DNA from: Noviherbaspirillum cavernae
GTDB taxonomy: Bacteria; Pseudomonadota; Gammaproteobacteria; Burkholderiales; Burkholderiaceae_D
Reading direction: 5' to 3'
Length of the DNA stretch: 64,000 nt
Assembly: GCF_003590875.1 (NCBI RefSeq)
Contig: NZ_QYUN01000002.1
Location: forward strand, 434,001-498,000
The notes under the pieces were generated by a model. It ran no database searches. It was not told where the DNA came from and was given only the letters and a program-made list of their open reading frames with translations. Shown one piece after another: positions 51,178 to 59,389 of the stretch (position 1 is its first letter; each line of letters begins with the position of its first letter). Both the position numbers and the translations under genes were made by a program.

Positions 51178-51945
51178 TTGAACAAGCAACAAGGGCGGCA
51201 TCCGGGATTCCTGGTCATCAGCTGCATATCCGTATTGGTATTTTTATTGATCTGGGAAGCGGCCTGCCGCTTCGAACTGGTCGATCAGATTTTCCTGCCG
51301 TCGCCGAGCGCGGTTCTGGAACGCTGCGCCAGCATGTTCCGCGAAGGAACATTGATGGGCCATGTGCTGGCATCGACGCGGCGCGTGATGATCGGCTTCC
51401 TCGTCGCGACGCTGCTCGCGATTCCTCTGGGCATCGTGCTCGGCACTTCGCGTGTCGCACGCGCCGTGTTCGATCCGATCCTGTCGTTTCTGCGTCCGCT
51501 GCCGTCGATGAGCTGGATTCCACTTTCACTGCTGTGGTTCGGCATCAGCGAAACGCAGAAGTACAGCATCGTCTTCATGGGCACCTTCGCACCGGCGCTG
51601 TTGTATGTGATTGATGCCACGCGCAACATCGACCCGCTCCTGATCCGCGCCGCGCGCAATCTCGGTGCCAACCGCTGGCAGGTCATGCGTGAAGTGATCC
51701 TGCCGGGCAGCCTGCCGCAGATCATCAGTGGCTTCAAGGTCATCCTCGGCTTGTCATGGACCTGCGTGATTTCCGCCGAACTGGTGGCGGCGAAGGAGGG
51801 CCTCGGCTTCCTGATCATGAACGGCAAGGAATTCTTCCAGACCGACGCGGTGGTGCTGGGCATGGTGATGATCAGCGTCACTGTCCTGATCACGGACATC
51901 GTGTTGCGCAAGATTGAAAACAAGGTACTCGCATGGCAGCGATGA
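51178..51945 (+). CDS. ABC transporter permease (SsuC/TauC-like)
   Basis: A permease of about 255 residues with six hydrophobic segments and the EAA-like loop 'RAARNLGANRWQVMREVILPGSLPQI' (the conserved ATPase-contact region). The start is uncertain. A TTG at 51178 has an AAGGGGAG site at ideal spacing; ATG codons at 51172 and 51151 are in frame but badly spaced. The end overlaps the ATPase gene region. It is the membrane channel of the importer. Confidence 0.9.
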   Translation: MNKQQGRHPGFLVISCISVLVFLLIWEAACRFELVDQIFLPSPSAVLERCASMFREGTLMGHVLASTRRVMIGFLVATLLAIPLGIVLGTSRVARAVFDPILSFLRPLPSMSWIPLSLLWFGISETQKYSIVFMGTFAPALLYVIDATRNIDPLLIRAARNLGANRWQVMREVILPGSLPQIISGFKVILGLSWTCVISAELVAAKEGLGFLIMNGKEFFQTDAVVLGMVMISVTVLITDIVLRKIENKVLAWQR

Positions 51946-51956
51946 AGGAAGCAGCG

Positions 51957-52739
51957 ATGAAAGAAACAATGATTTCCATTGAAGGCGTCTCCAAATCCTT
52001 CGGCGACTTCAAGGCGCTTGATCGCGTCGACATGAAGGTGGCGAAGGGTGAATTCCTGGTTCTGCTTGGAGCCTCCGGCTGCGGCAAGTCGACGCTGCTG
52101 AACCTGATCACCGGCTTCGAAAAACCGTCGACCGGACGCATCGTGGTCAACGGCCGCGAGGTCAAGGATATCGACCCGCACTGCGGCATGGTGTTCCAGC
52201 AGTACGCGCTGTTCCCGTGGCTGACGGTGGCGGAAAACGTCGCCTTCGGCTTGAAGATGAAGGGCATCGGCGCCGCCGAGCGGCGCGCGACGGCGCAGCG
52301 TTACATCGAGATGGTCGGTCTGAAGGATTTCGCCAATGCCTATCCGAAGGCGCTGTCGGGCGGCATGCGCCAGCGCGTGTCGATCGCCCGCGTGCTGGCG
52401 AACGATCCTGATGTCATCCTGCTGGACGAACCGTTCGCCGCGCTCGACGCCATGACGCGGCAGGTGTTGCAGGAAGAACTGGTGCAGATCTACGAGAAGA
52501 GCGGCAAGACGATCGTCTTCATCACGCACTCCATCGACGAAGCGCTGATGCTCTCGACGCGCATGGTCATCATGAGCGCGCGCCCAGGCCGCGTCGCATG
52601 CGACATCGTGAACGACCTGCCGCATCCGCGCAACGCGGACGTGCAACTCTCGGCGCGCTTCAACGAGCTGAAGACGCAGATCTGGAGCACGGTGCAGGCC
52701 GAGGTCATGCGCAGCATGGAAAGCCGCGCGCCTCATTGA
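51957..52739 (+). CDS. ABC transporter ATP-binding protein (SsuB/TauB-like)
   Basis: An ATPase of about 260 residues with Walker A 'GASGCGKST', Q-loop 'MVFQQYALFPWLTV', signature 'LSGGMRQRVSIARVLA', Walker B 'VILLDEPFAALD' and the H-loop 'FITHSIDEAL'. The start at 51957 has AAGGA 7 bases upstream. Codons at 51942 (ATGA overlap with the permease stop) and 51933 are in-frame alternatives. It completes the importer. Confidence 0.92.
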   Translation: MKETMISIEGVSKSFGDFKALDRVDMKVAKGEFLVLLGASGCGKSTLLNLITGFEKPSTGRIVVNGREVKDIDPHCGMVFQQYALFPWLTVAENVAFGLKMKGIGAAERRATAQRYIEMVGLKDFANAYPKALSGGMRQRVSIARVLANDPDVILLDEPFAALDAMTRQVLQEELVQIYEKSGKTIVFITHSIDEALMLSTRMVIMSARPGRVACDIVNDLPHPRNADVQLSARFNELKTQIWSTVQAEVMRSMESRAPH

Positions 52740-52766
52740 TTCCCTCAACAAGAAAACAAACGCGTC

Positions 52767-54098
52767 ATGAATAACTCAGGCTCGCCGGCTGGCGATAGCT
52801 ATCCTCGCAGTTTTCCCGTCTACCATAGCGGCTCCGGTTGGAATGCCATGCTGCCGGCGCGGCAGCCGCGCACCGCGCTGCCCTCTGATACGACGTTCGA
52901 CACCATCGTGATCGGCGCTGGCTACACCGGCCTGGCCGCCGCAAGGCGCCTCGCCGAACTGGAACCGGGCAAGTCGGTTCTCGTGGTCGACGCGGCACCG
53001 GTCGGCGAAAGCTCGGCCGGCCGCAATTCCGGCTTCCTGATCAACCTCCCGCACAACACCAACATGGGCGGCCATGTCAGCCCGCTCGAAGTCGCACGCA
53101 AGCAGATCCGGCTGTACGACTTCGGCCTGGAATGGCTGAAGCAGTTGATCGACTCGCACGGCATCGATTGCGGCTGGAGCCATCGTGGCAAGTATCATGC
53201 GGCAGCGACCGACGGCGGCATAGCGAATCTGAAGGCGACCTTGCAGCAATATCGCGACTGGGGCGTGGAATTCACCGAGCTCGACCAGGATGCGCTGGTG
53301 CAAAAGTTCGGCACGCGTTATTACAAGTACGGCTATCACTCGACGCACAACGTCTTCATTCAGCCGGCGGCGCTGATTCGCGGACTCGCCGACTCGCTGC
53401 CTGCGAACGTGCAGCTGCTGGAATGCGAACCCGTACTGGCCTTCGATGGCAATGGTCCGTTCCGCGTGCACACCGCGCGGAGCACCTTCCGCGCCGGCCG
53501 CATCATCCTCGCCAACAATGCATTCGCCAAGAAGCTGGGTGTGCTGCGCGACCGCCTCATCACCATCTACACCTACGCCGGCATGACGCCGCGTCTGCCG
53601 GAAGAGGAGCTTGCCAAGCTGGGGCAGGAAAACGAATGGGGCATCATCCCCGCCAACCGCCTCGGCACCACGCTGCGCCGCACGCAGGATGGACGCTTCA
53701 TGGTGCGCAGCGCCTATTCGTACGAACGCGAACAGACGCTGGAGCAGACCAGGGCGCTGTTGACCGACTGCTACAAGCGGCGCTATCCGAACATGGCGTC
53801 GCACAAGTTCGAGTACCTGTGGGGCGGCACCACGGCGCTCACTCGCAACGGCGCGACCTTCTTCGGCGTGGTGCGGCCCGGCATCTATGCATCGCTCGGA
53901 TGCAACGGCGCCGGCGTGCTCAAGGGCAGCGTGTACGGCAGGCTGCTGGGCGACATGGCGGCGGGCAGTCAGTCGGAGTTGCTGAGCGACGTCCTCAGCC
54001 TGGAACGTCCGACATGGCTGCCGCCGGAGCCATTCAGAAAGATCGGCGTCGTATCCGCGATTCTTTATCAGGCGCAGAAGGCGGGACTGGAACGATAG
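52767..54098 (+). CDS. FAD-dependent oxidoreductase (DAO/PuuB-like amine oxidase)
   Basis: A 443-residue flavoprotein of the D-amino-acid oxidase superfamily. The FAD-binding motif 'TIVIGAGYTGLAAARRLAE' begins at about 45. It is followed by 'SSAGRNSGFLINLPHN', typical of the PuuB/gamma-glutamylputrescine oxidase branch. The C-terminal flavin loop is 'LGCNGAGVLKGSVYGRLL'. It would oxidise a C-N bond to an imine. It is 27 bases after the ABC ATPase gene and about 80 before ridA, which suggests the importer brings in its substrate. Confidence 0.88.
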   Translation: MNNSGSPAGDSYPRSFPVYHSGSGWNAMLPARQPRTALPSDTTFDTIVIGAGYTGLAAARRLAELEPGKSVLVVDAAPVGESSAGRNSGFLINLPHNTNMGGHVSPLEVARKQIRLYDFGLEWLKQLIDSHGIDCGWSHRGKYHAAATDGGIANLKATLQQYRDWGVEFTELDQDALVQKFGTRYYKYGYHSTHNVFIQPAALIRGLADSLPANVQLLECEPVLAFDGNGPFRVHTARSTFRAGRIILANNAFAKKLGVLRDRLITIYTYAGMTPRLPEEELAKLGQENEWGIIPANRLGTTLRRTQDGRFMVRSAYSYEREQTLEQTRALLTDCYKRRYPNMASHKFEYLWGGTTALTRNGATFFGVVRPGIYASLGCNGAGVLKGSVYGRLLGDMAAGSQSELLSDVLSLERPTWLPPEPFRKIGVVSAILYQAQKAGLER

Positions 54099-54176
54099 TC
54101 AGACAGACCGATTGCGCGCGCATGGAGGAATCCGTATCCTCGCGCGCAATCTCTCAACCACGAAAGGAATGAAATC

Positions 54177-54545
54177 ATGACAGACATACAGCGCAGCCAC
54201 GTAGGAAAACGGCTTTCGGAAATCGCCGAATACAACGGCGTGATCTACCTCGCCGGACAGATCGCGGACGACGTGGAACAGGACATGCGCGGCCAGACCG
54301 CGCAAGTGCTGGCATGCGTGGACCGCCTGCTGGCGGAGAAGGGCAGCGACAAGAGCCGCATCCTGCAATGCCAGATCTACATCTCCGACATGTCCCTGTT
54401 CTCGCAGATGAACGAGGTGTGGGACGCCTGGGTGGCACCCGGCAATACGCCGCCGCGCGCGACGGTGCAGGCGCAGCTCGCGTCGCCGAAGAAGCTGATT
54501 GAAGTCGTGGTAACGGCAGCATCGGCACCGCGCAAGACCGCGTAA
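54177..54545 (+). CDS. RidA family enamine/imine deaminase
   Basis: A 122-residue RidA (YjgF/UK114) protein with 'YNGVIYLAGQIADD', 'DMSLFSQMNEVWDAWV' and the signature 'PPRATVQAQLASP' carrying the catalytic Arg. RidA proteins hydrolyse reactive imines and enamines to ketones and ammonia. Its place right after the FAD oxidase fits removal of that enzyme's imine product. Confidence 0.9.
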   Translation: MTDIQRSHVGKRLSEIAEYNGVIYLAGQIADDVEQDMRGQTAQVLACVDRLLAEKGSDKSRILQCQIYISDMSLFSQMNEVWDAWVAPGNTPPRATVQAQLASPKKLIEVVVTAASAPRKTA

Positions 54546-54561
54546 CCACCGGTTCGAATAT

Positions 54562-54594
54562 CCGCTGCGTCTGCCCCACGGGCTTGCGCAGCGG
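54562..54594 (+). terminator. hairpin after ridA
   Basis: An 8-bp stem CCGCTGCG (54562-54569)/CGCAGCGG (54587-54594) with a second small stem (GCCC/GGGC) inside. No T-run follows. It may mark the 3' end of the LysR-ABC-oxidase-RidA transcript. Confidence 0.4.
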
Positions 54595-54674
54595 GTCGTA
54601 GGCGTGATGCAAGCATGATGACGCTTCGCGACAAGGCCTGAAAGCCACAAAAAATCTTCCCCACTCCCTCATGT

Positions 54675-54694
54675 GCAATGCAGACCTGCATTGC
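54675..54694. promoter_or_regulatory. perfect 20-base inverted repeat upstream of the MFS gene
   Basis: GCAATGCAG at 54675-54683 and CTGCATTGC at 54686-54694, separated by AC, a 9-bp perfect dyad in a 253-base gene-free gap. It lies 105 bases before the MFS start. It has the shape of a regulator operator (GntR/LysR/TetR-size). No other gene is seen in the gap. Confidence 0.45.
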
Positions 54695-54798
54695 CAATTT
54701 GATCATTGATGTGTGTGCCATGCGATGACGCGGACGTTGACGGATAATGACGGTCTCTTGCAAGACCGCACATTGTTCCCGTCACGCTCAGTCGCAAA

Positions 54799-56040
54799 TT
54801 GAAAAACCTCGCACAACACGCCGCTCATTCCACTTCCGTAAATTCCCCCGCCCCGCGCGCTGCGCTTGCGACGAACTGGTACGCTGTGCTGGCGGCGGTT
54901 CTGTGCGGCGTCGCGGTTGCGATGAATGTCGGCAAGGTCTCCATCGTGATGCCGCAGCTGCGTGCGGAGTTCGGCATGTCGATGGTGACGGCGGGTTGGG
55001 TGTCGTCCATGATCAACATGCTGGCGGTGACGACGGCATTGCTGTTCGGTCTGGCGGGCGATCGCGTCGGCGCATTGCGCATGTGCTTTTTCGGACTGGG
55101 AGTCAGTGCGGCTGGCACCCTCGGCGCGTTCTTTGCCAGCGGCGAAACCGGCCTGCTGATCTCGCGCTTTGCCGAAGGCGCTGGCATGGTCTCGGTGGCA
55201 GTGTCGGCTCCCGCCTTGCTGACCGCAGCCAGCGATCCGAAGGACCGCCGTTTCGCCCTCAGCATGTGGAGCGCATACATGCCCGGTGGTGTCGGGCTGG
55301 TCATGCTGGCCGCGCCGCTGATGATGCACCTGGATGGCTGGCGCGCCGTATGGATGCTGACGCTGGCGGTGATCGCGCTGGCCGCGCTGGCCATCTACCG
55401 GTCCCGGCATGCCTATCACGTCCCCGCGCCGGCCAACGCGGAGACCGGCATGCTGGCGACGGCGAAGGAGGCACTCGCGCAACCGGCGCCCTGGCTGCTG
55501 GCCTTTGCGATGGGATGCTGGACGGTCCAGCACTTCGCCCTGATCATCTGGTTGCCGACCTTCCTGCGCGAGCAGCGCGGTTTCGGCGCACTGGCGGTAT
55601 CGCTGCTGTCCTGCTTCATGGTGCTGGTGAACGTGCCCGGCAATCTGCTCGGCGGCAAATTGCTGCAGCGGGGATATCGCCGCGGCAATCTGATTCTGGC
55701 GGCAAGCATCGTGACCGGACTGTCGGGCGCCGGAATTTTTCTTGATGTATTTCCCGACATCGTGCGCTATGCCCTGTGCCTCACGCTCTCGTTCGTTGGC
55801 GGTCTGATGCCGGCTTCCGTGCTGTCGGCATCAGCCACCCTGTCGCGCACGCCGAAGCAGATCGCGACCCTTCAGGGGTTGTTCATGCAATGCGGCAATC
55901 TGGGTTCTTTCATCGGACCGCCGATCATCGCCATGCTGGTCGCATCGAGCGGACTGTGGCGCGATGCGCTGTTCGTGACCGGTACCGCCGCGCTGCTGGG
56001 CGTCGCTGCGGGCCTGGCAATCCGGCGTTACCGGGTTTGA
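54799..56040 (+). CDS. MFS transporter (CynX/NimT-like)
   Basis: A 413-residue major-facilitator protein with about 12 hydrophobic segments and 'GDRVGALRM' (MFS loop 2-3 motif) near 85. The start is a TTG at 54799; no better start lies before the first membrane segment, and no clear ribosome site is seen. The layout resembles the CynX/NimT group (cyanate and related compounds), but the substrate is unknown. It has its own upstream region and may be separate from the RidA operon. Confidence 0.85.
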   Translation: MKNLAQHAAHSTSVNSPAPRAALATNWYAVLAAVLCGVAVAMNVGKVSIVMPQLRAEFGMSMVTAGWVSSMINMLAVTTALLFGLAGDRVGALRMCFFGLGVSAAGTLGAFFASGETGLLISRFAEGAGMVSVAVSAPALLTAASDPKDRRFALSMWSAYMPGGVGLVMLAAPLMMHLDGWRAVWMLTLAVIALAALAIYRSRHAYHVPAPANAETGMLATAKEALAQPAPWLLAFAMGCWTVQHFALIIWLPTFLREQRGFGALAVSLLSCFMVLVNVPGNLLGGKLLQRGYRRGNLILAASIVTGLSGAGIFLDVFPDIVRYALCLTLSFVGGLMPASVLSASATLSRTPKQIATLQGLFMQCGNLGSFIGPPIIAMLVASSGLWRDALFVTGTAALLGVAAGLAIRRYRV

Positions 56041-56124
56041 CTGTCTCCGGCCATTCTTCGTCCGCGCAGGGCCCTTGGCGCACGGACGGCGTCTACAATA
56101 TCCATTTGCAGACTGTGTGCAATC

Positions 56125-56502
56125 ATGAGTGACTCCGTTCGTATCGACAAATGGCTTTGGGCCGCACGATTCTTCAAGACGCGCTCGCTGGCGACGGATG
56201 CCGTGGACGGCGGCAAGGTGCGATTGAATGGCGAACGCGTCAAACCCGCGCGCAGCGTCAAGGCGGGCGATACCCTGCAAATCGATAACGGCTCCACCGA
56301 ATGGGAGGTCGTGGTGCAGGGCATTGCCGACAAGCGCGGCTCGGCAGCGATTGCGCAGACCCTCTACGCCGAAACCGAAAACAGCATCGCCAAGCGCCAG
56401 CAGCAGGCGGAGCGCAACCGTTACTTCCGCGAACCCGCCTCCGACATCAAGGGACGTCCCACCAAGCGCGATCGCCGCCTGATCGACAAGTCGCACTCCT
56501 GA
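56125..56502 (+). CDS. hslR: S4-domain RNA-binding protein (Hsp15/HslR family)
   Basis: A 125-residue protein with an S4 RNA-binding domain ('VRIDKWLWAARFFKTRSLATDAVDGGKVRLNG' region, about 4-35) and a basic C-terminal tail. The layout fits HslR/Hsp15, which binds 50S subunits with stalled nascent chains and helps recycle them. It is alone between the MFS gene and the TetR gene. Confidence 0.92.
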   Translation: MSDSVRIDKWLWAARFFKTRSLATDAVDGGKVRLNGERVKPARSVKAGDTLQIDNGSTEWEVVVQGIADKRGSAAIAQTLYAETENSIAKRQQQAERNRYFREPASDIKGRPTKRDRRLIDKSHS

Positions 56503-56628
56503 AAAGCCCTTCCCGGAAGCCGGCAAAAGCCGCGCACTCGCTGCGGTTTTCCTCTGGTTTTCCGCATGGCACAAATAGAATCTTCTCTCTAAGTTCCTGT
56601 TTGACTTTTGCAATCTGGTGGATAATAG

Positions 56629-56642
56629 TACGAGCGTTCGAA
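56629..56642. promoter_or_regulatory. candidate TetR-type operator upstream of the TetR gene
   Basis: An imperfect 14-base dyad 'tacgagcgttcgaa' (CGA-CG-TCG symmetry) about 57 bases before the GTG start of the TetR gene. A TTGACT lies at 56601-56606 and GATAAT at 56621-56626, but with only 14 bases between them, so the promoter is not well defined. Autoregulation is a reasonable guess. Confidence 0.35.
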
Positions 56643-56698
56643 TATGCTGTGGGCGCTGATACTTGACGAGTTCCAGATTCATTGACAGGACGATTGCT

Positions 56699-57391
56699 GT
56701 GGCTACCCATTCCAACGATTCAACACCGAAATTCATGCGCAAAGGCGAGCTGACACGTGCCGCCATTCTCGATGTGGCACTCGACCTTGCGAGCCGCGAT
56801 GGCCTCGAAGGACTGACGATCGGCTTGCTGGCCGACAAGATGAACATGAGCAAATCCGGCGTGTTCGCCCACTTCGGTTCGCGCGAGGATTTGCAGATCG
56901 AGGTGGTGAAGCTCTATCACCATCACTTCGAGCAAGAGGTGTTTTATCCAAGCATGAAAGAACCGCGCGGCCTGCCGCGCTTGCAGGCGATGTTCGCGCG
57001 CTGGATCAAGCGCGTGTCGGTCGAGATCGCGTCCGGCTGCATCTACATCAGCGGCGCGGTGGAGTACGATGACCGGCCGGGTGCGGTGCGCGAGGAACTG
57101 GCGACCATGGTGCGCGCGTGGAAGTCCGCGCTGCTGCGTTGCGTGAAGCAGGCGATCGAGATGGAACACTTGCGTGCCGACGCCGATCCGGACCAGGTGG
57201 TGTTCGAGATGTACGGCCTGATCCTGGCGCTGCATCACGATGCCCGCTTCCTGAAGATGCCGGGTAGCGTGAGCCGCGCGGAAGTCGGGTTTGAACGCCT
57301 GCTCGCGGCATATCAGATTGCGCAGCAGGAGCCGCAACCGAAACAGGCCGCAAAGCAAGGTGGCAAATCTGCTGCAAGAAAGACCGCCTGA
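56699..57391 (+). CDS. TetR-family regulator of the beta-oxidation cluster
   Basis: A 230-residue TetR regulator. The GTG at 56699 is used because AGGA lies 9 bases upstream; a TTG at 56663 is also in frame. The helix-turn-helix is near 'LTIGLLADKMNMSKSGVFAHFGSREDL' and a helical effector domain follows. The C-terminus is Lys/Ala/Gln-rich. It is 51 bases before the acyl-CoA dehydrogenase gene, so control of fatty-acid degradation by an acyl-CoA effector is likely. Confidence 0.9.
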   Translation: MATHSNDSTPKFMRKGELTRAAILDVALDLASRDGLEGLTIGLLADKMNMSKSGVFAHFGSREDLQIEVVKLYHHHFEQEVFYPSMKEPRGLPRLQAMFARWIKRVSVEIASGCIYISGAVEYDDRPGAVREELATMVRAWKSALLRCVKQAIEMEHLRADADPDQVVFEMYGLILALHHDARFLKMPGSVSRAEVGFERLLAAYQIAQQEPQPKQAAKQGGKSAARKTA

Positions 57392-57442
57392 TCGTTTATC
57401 AAATTCGTGTTTATTCAATTCGTCTAGTTTCGGGAGAAAATC

Positions 57443-59233
57443 ATGGGTCAATACATCGCTCCGCTGCGTGACATGCAGTTCGTGCTGCACGAACTGCTGA
57501 ACGTCGAGGAAGAGCTGAAGCAATTGCCGGCGCACGCGGAAGTCGACGCCGACATCATCAACCAGGTGCTGGATGAAGGCGGCAAGTTCACCTCGCAAGT
57601 CGTGTTCCCTCTGAACCATTCGGGTGACCGCGAGGGCTGCCGTCTCGACAAGGAAACGCACGTCGTGCAGACCCCGAAGGGCTTCACGGAAGCGTATCGG
57701 CAGTACGTCGAAGCCGGCTGGCCCTCACTGTCCGCCGATCCGGAATATGGCGGCCAGGGTCTGCCGATCGTGCTGAACAATTCGTTCTACGAAATGCTGA
57801 ATTCGGCCAACCAGGCATGGACCATGTACCCCGGCCTGTCGCACGGCGCGTACGAGTGCCTGCATGCGCATGGCACGGAGGAACAGAAAGCCCTGTATTT
57901 GCCGAAACTGGTGTCCGGCGAATGGACCGGCACCATGTGCCTGACCGAACCGCACTGCGGCACCGATCTGGGCATGCTGCGCTCGAAGGCGGAACCGCAG
58001 GCGGATGGCTCCTACAAGATCACCGGCGGCAAGATTTTCATCTCTGCCGGCGAGCATGAAATGTCGGGCAACATCATTCACCTCGTGCTGGCACGCCTGC
58101 CGGATGCACCGACGGGAACCAAGGGTATCTCGCTGTTCCTGGTGCCGAAATTCCTGCCGAAGGCGGACGGCACGCCGGGCGAGCGCAACACCATTTTCTG
58201 CGGCGCGATCGAAGAAAAGATGGGCATCCACGGCAACTCGACTTGCCAGATGAATCTGGACGGTGCGACTGGCTGGCTGATCGGCGAACCGAACAAGGGC
58301 TTGAACGCGATGTTCGTGATGATGAATGCGGCGCGTCTTGGCGTCGGCATGCAATCGCTCGGCCTGACTGAAGTCGCTTATCAAAACGCCGTGCTGTACG
58401 CGAAGGATCGTCTGCAGATGCGCAGCCTCTCCGGCGTGAAGGCACCGGACAAGGCCGCCGATCCGATCATCGTGCACCCGGATGTGCGTCGCATGCTGTT
58501 GACCGCAAGAGCCTATGCCGAAGGCGGCCGCGCATTCAGCTCGTACGTGGCACTGCAGATCGACAAGGAACTGAACCACCCGGATGAAGAGGTGCGCAAG
58601 GATGCGGCCGACGAAGTCGCGCTGCTGACGCCGATCATCAAGTCCTTCCTGACGGACAACGGCTGGATCTCCACATCGGAAGCGATGCAGGTATTCGGTG
58701 GCCACGGCTACATCTCCGAATGGGGCATGGAGCAATACGTGCGCGATGCCCGCATCAACATGATTTACGAAGGCACCAACACCATCCAGTCGCTCGACCT
58801 GCTGGGCCGCAAGATCCTGATGGACAACGGCGCGAAGCTGCGCAAGTTCGGCGCGAAGGTGCAGGCATTCGTCGAAGAGAACGGCACCGATGAAGCGATG
58901 TCCGAATTCATCACGCCGCTGGCCGACATCGGCGACAAGGTCACCAAGCTGACGATGGAAATCGGCATGAAGGCATTCCAGAACCAGGACGAGGTCGGCG
59001 CGGCTGCCGTGCCTTACCTGCGCGTGGCCGGTCACCTGGTGTTCGCCTACTTCTTCGCGCAAATGGCGAAGATTGCGCTGGCGAAGCAGGATGCCGGCGA
59101 CAGCTTCTACAAGGCAAAGCTGGCAACCGCGCGTTTCTACTTTGCACGCCTGTTGCCGGAAACCGCGATGCTGATTCGCCAGGCGCGTTCGGGATCGGCA
59201 AGCCTGATGGCGCTGGAAGCGGATTTGTTCTAA
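57443..59233 (+). CDS. acyl-CoA dehydrogenase (long form)
   Basis: A 596-residue acyl-CoA dehydrogenase with an N-terminal extension (about 1-35, 'MGQYIAPLRDMQFVLHE') and a C-terminal dehydrogenase-associated domain (about 470-596). The core has 'CLTEPHCGTDLG' (FAD/substrate site) and 'MIYEGTNTIQSLDLLGRK', where the YEGT Glu is the usual catalytic base. It performs the first step of beta-oxidation and passes electrons to ETF. It begins the acyl-CoA dehydrogenase-FadN/FadB-like-thiolase set. Confidence 0.95.
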   Translation: MGQYIAPLRDMQFVLHELLNVEEELKQLPAHAEVDADIINQVLDEGGKFTSQVVFPLNHSGDREGCRLDKETHVVQTPKGFTEAYRQYVEAGWPSLSADPEYGGQGLPIVLNNSFYEMLNSANQAWTMYPGLSHGAYECLHAHGTEEQKALYLPKLVSGEWTGTMCLTEPHCGTDLGMLRSKAEPQADGSYKITGGKIFISAGEHEMSGNIIHLVLARLPDAPTGTKGISLFLVPKFLPKADGTPGERNTIFCGAIEEKMGIHGNSTCQMNLDGATGWLIGEPNKGLNAMFVMMNAARLGVGMQSLGLTEVAYQNAVLYAKDRLQMRSLSGVKAPDKAADPIIVHPDVRRMLLTARAYAEGGRAFSSYVALQIDKELNHPDEEVRKDAADEVALLTPIIKSFLTDNGWISTSEAMQVFGGHGYISEWGMEQYVRDARINMIYEGTNTIQSLDLLGRKILMDNGAKLRKFGAKVQAFVEENGTDEAMSEFITPLADIGDKVTKLTMEIGMKAFQNQDEVGAAAVPYLRVAGHLVFAYFFAQMAKIALAKQDAGDSFYKAKLATARFYFARLLPETAMLIRQARSGSASLMALEADLF

Positions 59234-59259
59234 GAAGTACGCAACTTCCTGTTGTTCCG

Positions 59260-59359
59260 CTCCTCCCCCTTCAAGGGGGAGGTTGGGTGGGGGATGGGTT
59301 TCAGTCGCGCTGAAAGAAAACCCATTCCCACCCTAACCCTCCCCTTGAAGGGGAGGGAA
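59260..59359. repeat. nested palindromic repeat element between beta-oxidation genes
   Basis: About 100 bases in the gap between the acyl-CoA dehydrogenase and FadN/FadB-like genes. Two arms of about 40 bases form an imperfect inverted repeat. Each arm begins with its own 10+1+10 palindrome (CCTCCCCCTT-C-AAGGGGGAGG on the left, CCCTCCCCTT-G-AAGGGGAGGG on the right) and continues with 'gttgggtgggggatgggttt'/its complement. The centre holds TTTCAG/CTGAAA. It resembles REP/MITE-type dispersed repeats; in RNA it would form a long cruciform-like hairpin. Confidence 0.85.
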
Positions 59360-59389
59360 TATTCGCTCCGAATTTAAAGGAATAATCCC

